Shown here: positions 46,601-55,034 of the stretch, in pieces | Numbering within the stretch: position 1 is the first letter of the stretch | How the letters are laid out: each line of letters begins with the position of its first letter | Source: Alteromonadaceae bacterium | Lineage (GTDB): Bacteria > Pseudomonadota > Gammaproteobacteria > Enterobacterales > Alteromonadaceae | NCBI GenBank assembly: GCA_013216005.1 | Contig: JABSOJ010000011.1 | Coordinates: 1 to 64,000 of the forward strand | Length of the DNA: 64,000 nt | Reading direction: 5' to 3' | Translations under genes and position numbers: made by a program | The notes under the pieces: model-generated | What the model was told of the DNA's origin: nothing | Database searches by the model: none | The model's input: only the letters and a program-made list of their open reading frames with translations

Positions 46601-48386
46601 ACCAGAATATTTCACCATTACTATTAAGGTGAAACTCATAATTTTCATCTTTAGAGAGAATAGTACTATGATCGCTGTCAGGAATAACATTGGTTTTTAT
46701 CCAGGCACTGACGGTTAAATTATCTTCAATATCCAGTAAAGAATCACCTGTGGATGTATCATCTAACTTAATAAAACCAATATTATTATTAAAAAGACCA
46801 TAGCCACATGTACCGGGGTCACCACCTATGGCAGGATCATTATTTTGAATAAAGGCACTTTGGGTCGATAAATGCAAACCATTGCCGGAAAAATCCAATA
46901 CCTCATCATTATTACCATTTAGAAATAATTCATCAAAACGCCATTCGCCAATTAATACCGGCTGAGTACACATCCCATTGAACAATGCATCATCAATATA
47001 ATTTTGTTTGAAATTAATCGTGCCATCTAAAGTGGCGGAAGAAACTAGTGCAGTAACGGAGCCATTAATCAAAGCACCATCAGTAATTTCAGCCGTTCCT
47101 TTTACATAAACAATGGCATTAATTACCGTCTCAGCTCCTGTAATCGTTAAATCTGAACCGATAACAATAATTAATTCTTCCGGCTTACCAGACTCATTAA
47201 TTTTAACGTTATTCCAGCTAATGTTTTCTTTGAAAAAAAGTCTGGCAGTAGTTTCAACACTATCAATAGACTTAAGGGTCACTGCATCACCCTCAGATAA
47301 TAGCGAACCTGAGTAAAAGTTATCACCCCGACCTAATTCAGTATCATCCACTAAGTGATCTGTGGATCCATTTGCCAGTAAATTAATTAACATATTACCG
47401 GTTTTTATATGTTCACCTTGAATAGCTTCAGGAAAAATAGCACTGCAACTGACCAAACAATTACTTGAAGTGAAACTCATTTGACAAGAAGAACCACCAC
47501 CACTATTACAAACCAGACTGTTTTCTGGCGTAATGTTTGGGTTAGCAACAGACAGAGTAACATTGCCTTCGTTGACATGATAAAAATTAACGCTGGTCGA
47601 GCCCGTAAAATCTTCAATACTCTGAGTAACACCATCAACTTGAAAATCCAGATTTACCGGATTTATCGCTAATGAAGAACAATCTTCATTAGCACAAGCT
47701 TTAATATCAACAGATTCTACTGCACAAGTAGCACCCTCACCGTCATGAACAATTTCGAAATGATGAAGCAAAGGGGCAGATGGTGCTGAAGTAATATCAA
47801 GCTTAACGTAATCTACCAAAATTGAATTAGATTGATTCCCTGTTCGTTTATCATTTGAATGTAAAAAAATGGTGATCGCATTATTATTACCTTCATCAAT
47901 ATAATCACTCACGTTACTGCTAATAATAAGTGTTAAATCGACAACCTGATCTACATTTCCACTATTGACGATAGATTCATAAGCTGAGGTTTCATAATTC
48001 CAAATATAAAGGGTTACACCATCTTCTCTGGGAGAATGAGAATTACTACCAGCGCCACGCCAATAAAACTCAATTTTAATAACATCATTTTTATTTTCAT
48101 CAATCTGAATAACATAACGGTTTGCAGCATAACGTCCGTTTTTACCAACACCGTAAATGACAAAATCTTGATCAATTCCCGTAATATTACTGTATTCAGC
48201 TGCATTAAATTCTGTCGATGGCATAGTATTACTACTCGGAGGAATATAACTTGCTGCTAGTTGGCCATCGTAAGCAAAAATATTAGTGCCGGGGAGTCGG
48301 TTACCAAATTCATAAGTAGTCACCGCAAAAACATTGTGCATTGAAATAATGTAAAACAACGCAACCAGAAAAAATCTTAACCGCAT
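43641..48386 (-). CDS. mshQ: MSHA biogenesis protein MshQ: large secreted protein with LamG/concanavalin-like central region
   Basis: Signal peptide; DDTSTGDSLLDIEDNLTVSAWIKTN...IYVDGIEKGRSSSTGSL...FDGYIDEVRIYETFLNQSQV LamG-type segment; last gene of msh locus next to mreB. Confidence 0.85.
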   Translation of the reverse strand: MRLRFFLVALFYIISMHNVFAVTTYEFGNRLPGTNIFAYDGQLAASYIPPSSNTMPSTEFNAAEYSNITGIDQDFVIYGVGKNGRYAANRYVIQIDENKNDVIKIEFYWRGAGSNSHSPREDGVTLYIWNYETSAYESIVNSGNVDQVVDLTLIISSNVSDYIDEGNNNAITIFLHSNDKRTGNQSNSILVDYVKLDITSAPSAPLLHHFEIVHDGEGATCAVESVDIKACANEDCSSLAINPVNLDFQVDGVTQSIEDFTGSTSVNFYHVNEGNVTLSVANPNITPENSLVCNSGGGSSCQMSFTSSNCLVSCSAIFPEAIQGEHIKTGNMLINLLANGSTDHLVDDTELGRGDNFYSGSLLSEGDAVTLKSIDSVETTARLFFKENISWNNVKINESGKPEELIIVIGSDLTITGAETVINAIVYVKGTAEITDGALINGSVTALVSSATLDGTINFKQNYIDDALFNGMCTQPVLIGEWRFDELFLNGNNDEVLDFSGNGLHLSTQSAFIQNNDPAIGGDPGTCGYGLFNNNIGFIKLDDTSTGDSLLDIEDNLTVSAWIKTNVIPDSDHSTILSKDENYEFHLNSNGEIFWWWYWGELTTSGANITPGQWHHIAITFTSGAQVIYVDGIEKGRSSSTGSLIINNDPLQIGQDLVPTVRFFDGYIDEVRIYETFLNQSQVNSVMNETRPCSALCGATFVDNFNSRSYSRNDGTSSWASNWLEIEDDGSPGTGHIYIHAGEILLERRVIGEAPLYGIEREVNLINYSSAFVQLELQTSGSLEDGDVFALKISKDGGANYTVLNNFVDDHNGTFSFDISPYLSSNTRIRLQIAEGYTDWYQDDESVTLSSVSIFASKSCSLDHFRISHDGNGINCFPEDITIRAEDAANYLVSDYVGTINLTTSTGNGTWGKGMSSGSLTDPTSNDGAASYTFNPADAGVAVLTLSDTHQEILNVSVEEGSFVDENTEGDITFSPFGFVFSPSPIGTQVAGKPFDVTFTAAGQTPSSSECGVIEEYEGEKSIKFWSEFISPALSSSQIKVNDTDIKNDESSAVAQNIMFINGVAILPVVYFDVGKISFNAKDVSGVGELTGSGDQIIGGISSFVVRPFGFDIQVEGDPNVNSGNDSVYKTAGENFKMSVRSVIWQSADDQNNDGIPDNLSALTDNKVTLNISEVSSAENEIISLSPDTLIDSNSKGELLVKEAKLGDFTEGILTIEQQSWSEVGILEINGLNGDFMGGGQGVSGQRTNIGRFIPDHFAVSVNSSAFQDTCVFGSTPFTYIGQAFTYDTDLVPEITITAKNKDGNITENYTGADYLKLKIGDVELNYADEDQGVNGLDLTNNGIDDAPHMQVSSTKASAGFSVETDINGEEINGVMKYVFGLDIFSYSKNTNSKIGPFERNYAIAITKIEDSDDVNADLNPSSSFMVKPTGHKLRFGRWVIENGYGPETSGLPMPMQVQYWNGNEFITNTEDSCTSYNFEETENYTLVSESMNPGVTSSSGKGTFSEGIAEILMKKPNDTPESRGQVKITYTATPDWLRYNWNNEDEFSGGLIFDDNPYAIATFGIYRGNDRIIQCRELSN

Positions 48387-48929
48387 TTACAAGCTCCTCG
48401 CTTGAACCTCTAAGGTGCGTGATGTTTTTTCTCCATTAATATCACACTGACCCGTGCTGGTAATTGTATAATACCTAGTTCCGTCAACAGAAAAACTGGA
48501 ACATTCCAAAATCACTATACGACAACCTTTTAACCCTTTTATTCCCGATAAGTCAGGAGCCCCCCCAGAAGGATCAACGGGATCAACAGCCGGGCAATCT
48601 ACCGCCGCTGATTCTAAAGGAAAAAGTTGCTTTAATCGCCACTGTAATCCTGTTTGAGCTGCTGTATAAGCGCGCGTACCCAAAACTTCATAGGCAAACG
48701 TTTCCGCACTGGAACTCATCATTCGCATTAAGCCTGCACCAAGTAAGGACATGACCACAATGATAAATATTGCCAGCACTAAAGAACTGCCTCGTTGAGA
48801 GGACGCCAGGACAGAAGTGTTCCCCTGTCGTTCTGCATTTTTTGAATAAAGTTTTTTATGGCGCATTGTTTTAGGGCGCAGTTTTTTATGACGCATTGTT
48901 TTATGGCACATTAGGTATTTGCACCTCAT
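48387..48929 (-). CDS. mshP: MSHA biogenesis protein MshP (true start uncertain; N-terminus lies in a 30-bp tandem repeat)
   Basis: QRGSSLVLAIFIIVVMSLLGAGLMRM PilX-like N-terminal helix; between mshO and mshQ. Confidence 0.85.
   Translation of the reverse strand: MRCKYLMCHKTMRHKKLRPKTMRHKKLYSKNAERQGNTSVLASSQRGSSLVLAIFIIVVMSLLGAGLMRMMSSSAETFAYEVLGTRAYTAAQTGLQWRLKQLFPLESAAVDCPAVDPVDPSGGAPDLSGIKGLKGCRIVILECSSFSVDGTRYYTITSTGQCDINGEKTSRTLEVQARSL
48851..48910. repeat. 30-bp tandem duplication across the mshO stop / mshP start
   Basis: GTTTTTTATGGCGCATTGTTTTAGGGCGCA followed by GTTTTTTATGACGCATTGTTTTATGGCACA (27/30 identical). Confidence 0.9.
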
Positions 48930-49674
48930 TACTGAAAGTCACGTACTCAAAATTCCGTTCAAAAGTGAACGTAATTAAAACGGTGGCGTTACGATTCAGT
49001 GTAGGGTCATCGACGGTAAAATTACTTTCAAAGATATCGTCGGCCATTAAGACACCGTTCCCCGCTCCAACATAGCGAACTAATTGTCTGCCTTCTAAAC
49101 AATATTTAACTTCATCACCAATAAAATAAAGCCTGTTCGTGGGGGAATCTTCCCCAAACAATACATCATTAGAAAATGAGATATCCCACTGGTTATCCCC
49201 CGCACCAGTGTTTGATAAACTGTTTAGAACGAAAACTTTATCCGTATCATTATCGTATACATCTTGTGGCCTTAAGGGATAAACGGCGACGCTATTGTCA
49301 GAGCCTATTTGAACTTTAGAAAAATCAGCGGCATTTCCAACCAGTTTAATTGTTTTCGCTGCAGCTTCAGGAGCTACCGGTATATCAAGATAAACAAAAC
49401 TAGTAATAATCGGGGTATATTTTAAACACTTATTATCATCAACAACTATTACACTATTAGGTAATGACGTGCGTAACTCTCGATTTAACCTTTCAACAGC
49501 AAAACGAGCCGTAGAAATAATTTCATCTCTGCTGGTGACATCAACAAAAATTTGCGTCCCAATATTTAAAACACCGCTAATACCGACAGATACAATGCCA
49601 AGCAATACGATAGCAGTCACCATTTCAATTAAGGTAAAACCTGATGTCGAATGATTTTCTTTAACCGCTCTCAT
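48901..49674 (-). CDS. mshO: MSHA biogenesis protein MshO (prepilin-like)
   Basis: SGFTLIEMVTAIVLLGIVSVG prepilin motif; locus order. Confidence 0.88.
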   Translation of the reverse strand: MRAVKENHSTSGFTLIEMVTAIVLLGIVSVGISGVLNIGTQIFVDVTSRDEIISTARFAVERLNRELRTSLPNSVIVVDDNKCLKYTPIITSFVYLDIPVAPEAAAKTIKLVGNAADFSKVQIGSDNSVAVYPLRPQDVYDNDTDKVFVLNSLSNTGAGDNQWDISFSNDVLFGEDSPTNRLYFIGDEVKYCLEGRQLVRYVGAGNGVLMADDIFESNFTVDDPTLNRNATVLITFTFERNFEYVTFSNEVQIPNVP

Positions 49675-50240
49675 TAAAAATTGGCCTTATAACTGGCAAA
49701 AGTTATTTCATAATCTTGCGCGGTGGTTACTGTGATGGTTATTAACTTAGCCGTTTTATTATCACTGTTGCCATCATCAGCAAAGCAAACACCATCATAA
49801 TCACCATCATTACAAACAGTTACCAATATGCTAAAACCTTTATAAAGTTCAGTCATTCCGATCCCAAGAGGATTTTCAATAACATTTAAACCATTATAAT
49901 CATCAACATCATCAAATTGATCTCGATTCCCGCTCCCTTCTTCTGCACCTAATTCATCTTCAGACGTACAAGCAGTAGATAATTCACCACAACGCACTTC
50001 CCCTCCGGCCATATCTGAATTTTCATCAAATGCTTTGGCTAAAATTTCATTAAGGATTGCCTGACCAAGTTCTGCCGCGCGTATTTGATGTATTTGCTCG
50101 GCACTTTGCCTGGCGGTCGGAAGGATCATAGTTGAGATAATAGAAAATGACAGCGCGAGTACCACTATGCCGATGACGAGTTCTATTAAGGTAAAACCTG
50201 AATGGCGTTTTGCGTTTAAAAAACGAGTGTTAATTTGCAT
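49674..50240 (-). CDS. mshD: MSHA pilin-like protein MshD
   Basis: HSGFTLIELVIGIVVLALSFSIIS; locus order. Confidence 0.88.
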   Translation of the reverse strand: MQINTRFLNAKRHSGFTLIELVIGIVVLALSFSIISTMILPTARQSAEQIHQIRAAELGQAILNEILAKAFDENSDMAGGEVRCGELSTACTSEDELGAEEGSGNRDQFDDVDDYNGLNVIENPLGIGMTELYKGFSILVTVCNDGDYDGVCFADDGNSDNKTAKLITITVTTAQDYEITFASYKANF

Positions 50241-50727
50241 GAATATAACCCTCGGATTCTATTTTAACAATTGCTTTACCGCTGCCAACAAGAGTAATAG
50301 TTACACCAGTACCACAGGTATCACAAGAAGGTCGGCCCATTTGATCAAATTTGAAACTGGTGATCCCTGTTGTAGCAAATTCCACATTATGATCAACGTC
50401 AATGTCTACTTCATCTCCTCCTGAACAATAAGACAATAATAATTTCTTCTTTTGAATTTCGATATTATGGCAATTATCATAACTGTCAGTTGTTTGTTGC
50501 ATTGCCCGGTATTGAATAGCCCGTAATTTGGTAATAACTTCGGCTTGGTAAGTATATTCTTCGAATCCTTCAGAAGTAAAGAATTTGGGTGTCACCGTCA
50601 CAGCTAAAATACCAATGAGTAAAATCACCAGAATAAGCTCTATCAGCGTAAAACCACGGCTTAATGCATCAGGGCTAGCGAGACCTTTTAGTGATAAACC
50701 TGGGTTATACTTCGAACGAATACTCAA
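50230..50727 (-). CDS. mshC: MSHA pilin-like protein MshC
   Basis: SRGFTLIELILVILLIGILAVTVTPKFF; locus order. Confidence 0.88.
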   Translation of the reverse strand: MSIRSKYNPGLSLKGLASPDALSRGFTLIELILVILLIGILAVTVTPKFFTSEGFEEYTYQAEVITKLRAIQYRAMQQTTDSYDNCHNIEIQKKKLLLSYCSGGDEVDIDVDHNVEFATTGITSFKFDQMGRPSCDTCGTGVTITLVGSGKAIVKIESEGYIHAN

Positions 50728-50767
50728 AATAGCTTACCTGTTCAGCTTAGTGGTTTCTTTGATTAAC

Positions 50768-50820
50768 TCAGCTCAAAAAATCAGTTCAAAAAATCAGTTC
50801 AAAAAATCAGTTCAAACAAG
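50768..50820. repeat. 13-bp tandem repeat (TCAGTTCAAAAAA) x4 upstream of mshC
   Basis: TCAGCTCAAAAAA / TCAGTTCAAAAAA / TCAGTTCAAAAAA / TCAGTTCAAACAAG. Confidence 0.9.
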
Positions 50821-51028
50821 TTCAAACAATAAGAACAACAACAACAAATCTGATTGGCAATATATCATGCTATCGCTTTATTTGTGTCAGGTCTAATGCT
50901 TTACCCGAAAATTTATCAATCTATTCAATTAAACTCAATTAAACGTTAAAACAGACTAAGCTATTGTAAATAAAATGAATCGGCTTTAATCTTTCCACTA
51001 TAGTTTCTCATATAAATTCAGGCCAGTT

Positions 51029-52777
51029 TTGTTACTTTTCCCTTACTTTCGCTTTTTCTTAACAGGCTATTTTTTACTGGGTATGCATTTCCTCATGGAA
51101 ACTCCCGGAGGTTATGGTCTGGCATTTTCTTTTAATGTTATCGCCTGGCTCACTACTGTAGTTCTAATTAGTCTGGGTATATGGCAAATAACGCTTAAAC
51201 AAAAATTTCATTTTAATCAATTAAGTATTATCTGTTTTATGGGGACTTGTTTCCTATTTATTCCAATGTTTTATTCCTATCAGTTTACAGATCATGCTAT
51301 CCCCCGATTGTTAGCCGTTGTAGCCGGATTATTATTGTTACTCTGTTTTTATCAATTTCAACTGTCAAAACTCAAAGCGGTAAATTTATTATGGCTTATT
51401 TTAATTGGTGTAGCCGTTGAAGTAAGTATTGGCCTAGTGCAATTTTTTATACTGGGCAAAGGTGACTGGGGCGGATTTGATCCAAACAAAAACCGAATAC
51501 ATGGCATTTTTTTACAACCCAATGTCATGGCGAGTTTTATGGCAACGGGCATCGCGTTATCGTTATATCTGTCTTCTTTACTAAAAGAAAACTTGTTAAA
51601 AGAAAGCCCGGCAACAGAAAGCTTGTTAAAAAATAGCAAAGATGAAGCTAAAGAAAATCCCCCCGGTTATCTATTAAAAATAAAACAAATTACTGTTTAT
51701 TATAATTTGTTCGGTGCCAGTTTTTTACTGATATTAATACAGTCACGCACCGCTTACCTGGCTATGCTAATTTCTCTGTTCTTCTTATTGACTTATTTGG
51801 CAAAAAAAAACAAACATCAGCTGTTTAAAAACGCTTTAGTTATCATAATAGCCATCAGCGCCGCGCTTTATTCTCAACAAGAAAGTACCACTGTTGTGCG
51901 TAGTAATAAAATTTATTCTGATGCAGGGGCCAGAGCAACCATCTATGAAGTCAGTAGTAAAATGATTCTGGATAACCCGATAACTGGCTACGGTTATGGT
52001 AATTTCGAACGAGCCTACCTTGATTATTACAATCAGCTAAAACTTAACGAACCCGAAAGAAATCCAGCAATATTAAAATTAGACCATCCACATAACGAAA
52101 TACTTTTTTGGGGCATTGAAGGAGGAATTGCTGCACTGATTGGGTTAGTTTGCTTTGCTATCGCTTATATTAATACTTTGCTCAAGCTACCAATAACAAA
52201 AGCATTTGCATTATTAGGACTTATCACTCCAATACTGTTACATAGCCAAACAGAATACCCGTTTTATCATTCTGCTAGTCATTGGATTATTTTCCTGATG
52301 CTGATCTGGTACACCGATCAGCAAAGTAACAGTAAAAAATATTCTATTATTATTAAGCCAACATTTCTATTACGGTTTTTTGCAATATTTCTACCCGTAA
52401 TATTTGTGCCATTTTTGCTGACATCTTTGCACACCGGATATTTAGTTGTTCAACATGAAAAAAGTGGTTATATAAATATTGATAAACTCGTTCCAATTAT
52501 CAATCCTTTACCCTGGCGATCTAGATTAGAAAACAGTGCATATGCCCATATTTTATTTACTGCGCTAGAGCATAAAAATCCAATAAAATTACAACGCTAC
52601 GTTACTTGGGGTTTAAATAGAATAAAATTTAAACCACGTATTATTATTTATTCAAATTTATTATTGTGTCTGAAAATACAGGGTAAAGAGACTGAATACA
52701 AAAAACTTTTAGCAGAAGCTAAACAAACCTACCCTTTAGAAACGAACTGGGGAAAATCATTATCTTTAGAACATTAA
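51029..52777 (+). CDS. Polytopic O-antigen ligase-like (Wzy_C superfamily) protein, PglL/TfpO-type pilin O-oligosaccharyltransferase candidate; TTG start
   Basis: ~10+ TM segments; GYGYGNFERAYLDYY, LDHPHNEILFWGIEGG, LLHSQTEYPFYHSASHWIIFLMLIWY motifs; divergent between mshA and mshC. Confidence 0.8.
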   Translation: MLLFPYFRFFLTGYFLLGMHFLMETPGGYGLAFSFNVIAWLTTVVLISLGIWQITLKQKFHFNQLSIICFMGTCFLFIPMFYSYQFTDHAIPRLLAVVAGLLLLLCFYQFQLSKLKAVNLLWLILIGVAVEVSIGLVQFFILGKGDWGGFDPNKNRIHGIFLQPNVMASFMATGIALSLYLSSLLKENLLKESPATESLLKNSKDEAKENPPGYLLKIKQITVYYNLFGASFLLILIQSRTAYLAMLISLFFLLTYLAKKNKHQLFKNALVIIIAISAALYSQQESTTVVRSNKIYSDAGARATIYEVSSKMILDNPITGYGYGNFERAYLDYYNQLKLNEPERNPAILKLDHPHNEILFWGIEGGIAALIGLVCFAIAYINTLLKLPITKAFALLGLITPILLHSQTEYPFYHSASHWIIFLMLIWYTDQQSNSKKYSIIIKPTFLLRFFAIFLPVIFVPFLLTSLHTGYLVVQHEKSGYINIDKLVPIINPLPWRSRLENSAYAHILFTALEHKNPIKLQRYVTWGLNRIKFKPRIIIYSNLLLCLKIQGKETEYKKLLAEAKQTYPLETNWGKSLSLEH

Positions 52778-52790
52778 TTTAGAACATTAA
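52765..52790. repeat. Perfect 13-bp tandem duplication over the stop codon of the PglL-like gene
   Basis: TTTAGAACATTAA TTTAGAACATTAA; first TAA is the stop. Confidence 0.95.
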
Positions 52791-52851
52791 TGTTCAATCA
52801 ATTCTGGTTTTGTGTTAATTGATATTATGTGGAATAAAATTGAATCCAAAT

Positions 52852-52876
52852 AAAAACCGAGTACTACTCGGTTTTT
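52852..52876. terminator. Bidirectional terminator between the PglL-like gene (+) and mshA (-)
   Basis: AAAAACCGAG-TACTA-CTCGGTTTTT. Confidence 0.85.
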
Positions 52877-52900
52877 ATTTCTGCAAACATAAAACACTTT

Positions 52901-53353
52901 TTACGAACAATCAGTAACAGTAGCTACTATATTAGGTTTTACATTTTTACTCGCCGTATCCGTATAAGTAACATTACATGTTGCCGGAGTGCTTGCGCCT
53001 TTATGATAAAACATCCCACCACTTACACCGATTTCACTGTCTAAATCTAACAAATCCGGAAGAGAAGTCAGTGCGGGCCAACCCTCAACTAACGTTATAT
53101 TTGTACCTGCCGCAGAAATAGGACCCACGCCCGTTTCTCCAGCAACCAATGCTTTAGCGTGTGCCATATCCGTTGCTGAATTCATAGCTCCTTCAACACC
53201 TTCAATTACAGACTTACGCGCATCACCAGTCAAATCAATAAATTTAGGTGCCGCAGTAGCAGCTAAAATACCTAGAATAACAATCACCACCACCAATTCT
53301 ATTAAAGTAAAACCTGATTGACTGTTCATCTTTTGTTGAGTTAAATGCTTCAT
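52901..53353 (-). CDS. mshA: MSHA major pilin MshA
   Basis: SQSGFTLIELVVVIVILGILAATAAPKFIDLTGDARKSVIEGVEGAMNSA; C-terminal CNVTYTD...VTDCS disulfide region. Confidence 0.9.
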   Translation of the reverse strand: MKHLTQQKMNSQSGFTLIELVVVIVILGILAATAAPKFIDLTGDARKSVIEGVEGAMNSATDMAHAKALVAGETGVGPISAAGTNITLVEGWPALTSLPDLLDLDSEIGVSGGMFYHKGASTPATCNVTYTDTASKNVKPNIVATVTDCS

Positions 53354-53622
53354 CTTATTCCTCTTAGTTTTTTATAATTTTAAAACTTCTTCAGCATGAC
53401 AATTAGCCATGTCCATCCATCAAACGGGCACCAATCAAACCGGGTAACACTTCATATTTGTTTATTATCATGTTTAAGTTGATACAGTCCATAGCCTGTA
53501 TAGGTTTGAACTCATGTAAATTAACAGCAAACATTGTTGAACTGTAACCCTAATTTAGCCTATATGGTCAGTGCCATCAAACGCTTGAATTTTTGTTAAC
53601 GGATACTAGTTGTTAACTTATA

Positions 53623-54258
53623 CTAATTATTGATATAAACAACCACTTCACTATTAGCGGGTTTATACACCAAGCTATTACCAACAGTAGTATCTCCATC
53701 ACCAGACGGGGCAACAAATAACCCTGACCCAATATCTTTGGCTAACGTTTCTTTTAAGTAATAGTGACAAAGTGATCCATCATTACTACCTGATTTACTG
53801 ACAAAATAGTCCATGGTACTGTCATCATTCAGCGTACCAATCAAGCTGGTAGCACCGGGTGGTTGCTGTAATATATTATTCCAGATATCAACACAATCAA
53901 CAGCATCTAAACCAGCCAGATCATCACCATTATCAGACAAGCCCACCACGTATCCGGGACGTATATTAGTATCCTGAACCGTTAAAAACAGGGTGTTGCC
54001 ATCATAATCAACAACATTTTGACCACTGGAATTTTTGGGACGACCTTCTGCTTCCCACTGGGCTCTAGCTAATGATATTGCCGTAGCAAAACCACCTGCC
54101 ATACCTTCAATATTTGCTTGTTTGGCTTGATCAGTTAAATCAAGAAATTTAGGAATAGCCGTTACCGCTAAAAATCCTAAAATGACTACGACAATCACTA
54201 ACTCTATGAGTGTAAAACCCGACTGTTTTTTCATCACAACCCCATTAACCATATTCAT
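53623..54258 (-). CDS. mshB: MSHA pilin-like protein MshB (start probably MKKQSGFTL)
   Basis: KKQSGFTLIELVIVVVILGFLAVTAIPKFLDLTDQAKQANIEGMAGGFATAISLARAQWEAEG; directly upstream of mshA. Confidence 0.85.
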   Translation of the reverse strand: MNMVNGVVMKKQSGFTLIELVIVVVILGFLAVTAIPKFLDLTDQAKQANIEGMAGGFATAISLARAQWEAEGRPKNSSGQNVVDYDGNTLFLTVQDTNIRPGYVVGLSDNGDDLAGLDAVDCVDIWNNILQQPPGATSLIGTLNDDSTMDYFVSKSGSNDGSLCHYYLKETLAKDIGSGLFVAPSGDGDTTVGNSLVYKPANSEVVVYINN

Positions 54259-54358
54259 GTTAATTAAAACATTATTTAGTATAACACCTGTATGATTCTA
54301 GCAAGCATCTATCTAACAAGTCACTAAATTATTTAAACAAATAGTTCATAAATCTTGT

Positions 54359-54886
54359 TCAATATACTTTTATTTTACCGTTGTGTGGGAAATATTCAAA
54401 AAACTCACCCGACGGTATACTAAAACGACACATACTATTACCTCTTAACGTGGTTTGTTTCTGGCTCAACTTTATTTCAACCGCAGATACAGGAGATCTC
54501 ATAAACTCCATTTCTGTATCCATTACATATTGCCATATTTTTTCACAACGAATGCCATTGCCATCCTCAACATCAATCCAGCCTTTCTTATTCACTGGGA
54601 CTCTGTTTGAAATAATTGCACTGGCGTCATCATCATTTATGTTCAAATCTCTGGACGATACCTCAATAAAAGCGGGTTTACCATCCATCAGCCACTGAGC
54701 ATGTACTAAGGTAAGTTTTATAATAAAAGCATTCGCTATTGCATCAAAACCAACTTTAGCTAGTGAGTCTTGTTGCTTAAAAAAATGATAAATAAAAGTC
54801 GACATCAATAGTGCAAATACAGCAATCACCACAACATTTTCACCAAGCGATTTTTCTTTTTTATCTGAGATTAATTGCCGTGCCAT
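54359..54886 (-). CDS. mshF: MSHA biogenesis protein MshF
   Basis: Single N-terminal TM, between mshG and mshB. Confidence 0.72.
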   Translation of the reverse strand: MARQLISDKKEKSLGENVVVIAVFALLMSTFIYHFFKQQDSLAKVGFDAIANAFIIKLTLVHAQWLMDGKPAFIEVSSRDLNINDDDASAIISNRVPVNKKGWIDVEDGNGIRCEKIWQYVMDTEMEFMRSPVSAVEIKLSQKQTTLRGNSMCRFSIPSGEFFEYFPHNGKIKVY

Positions 54887-55034
54887 ATTAACTATTTATC
54901 CTTAACCTTATTACTTACCTTGGAAATTACTTACCTTGGAACGCTGACATCATGTCCCACCACTTAGGGTGAATAAACGTGAAAATGCCTAAAACGACAA
55001 AATCTTTAATCAACAAAGTCTTCAATCAACATTA

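Noticed and set aside
53354-53622. Possible sigma-54 promoter upstream of mshA (GTGCCA on plus strand near 53567)
   Set aside because: The required GC of the -12 element is not at the correct spacing.
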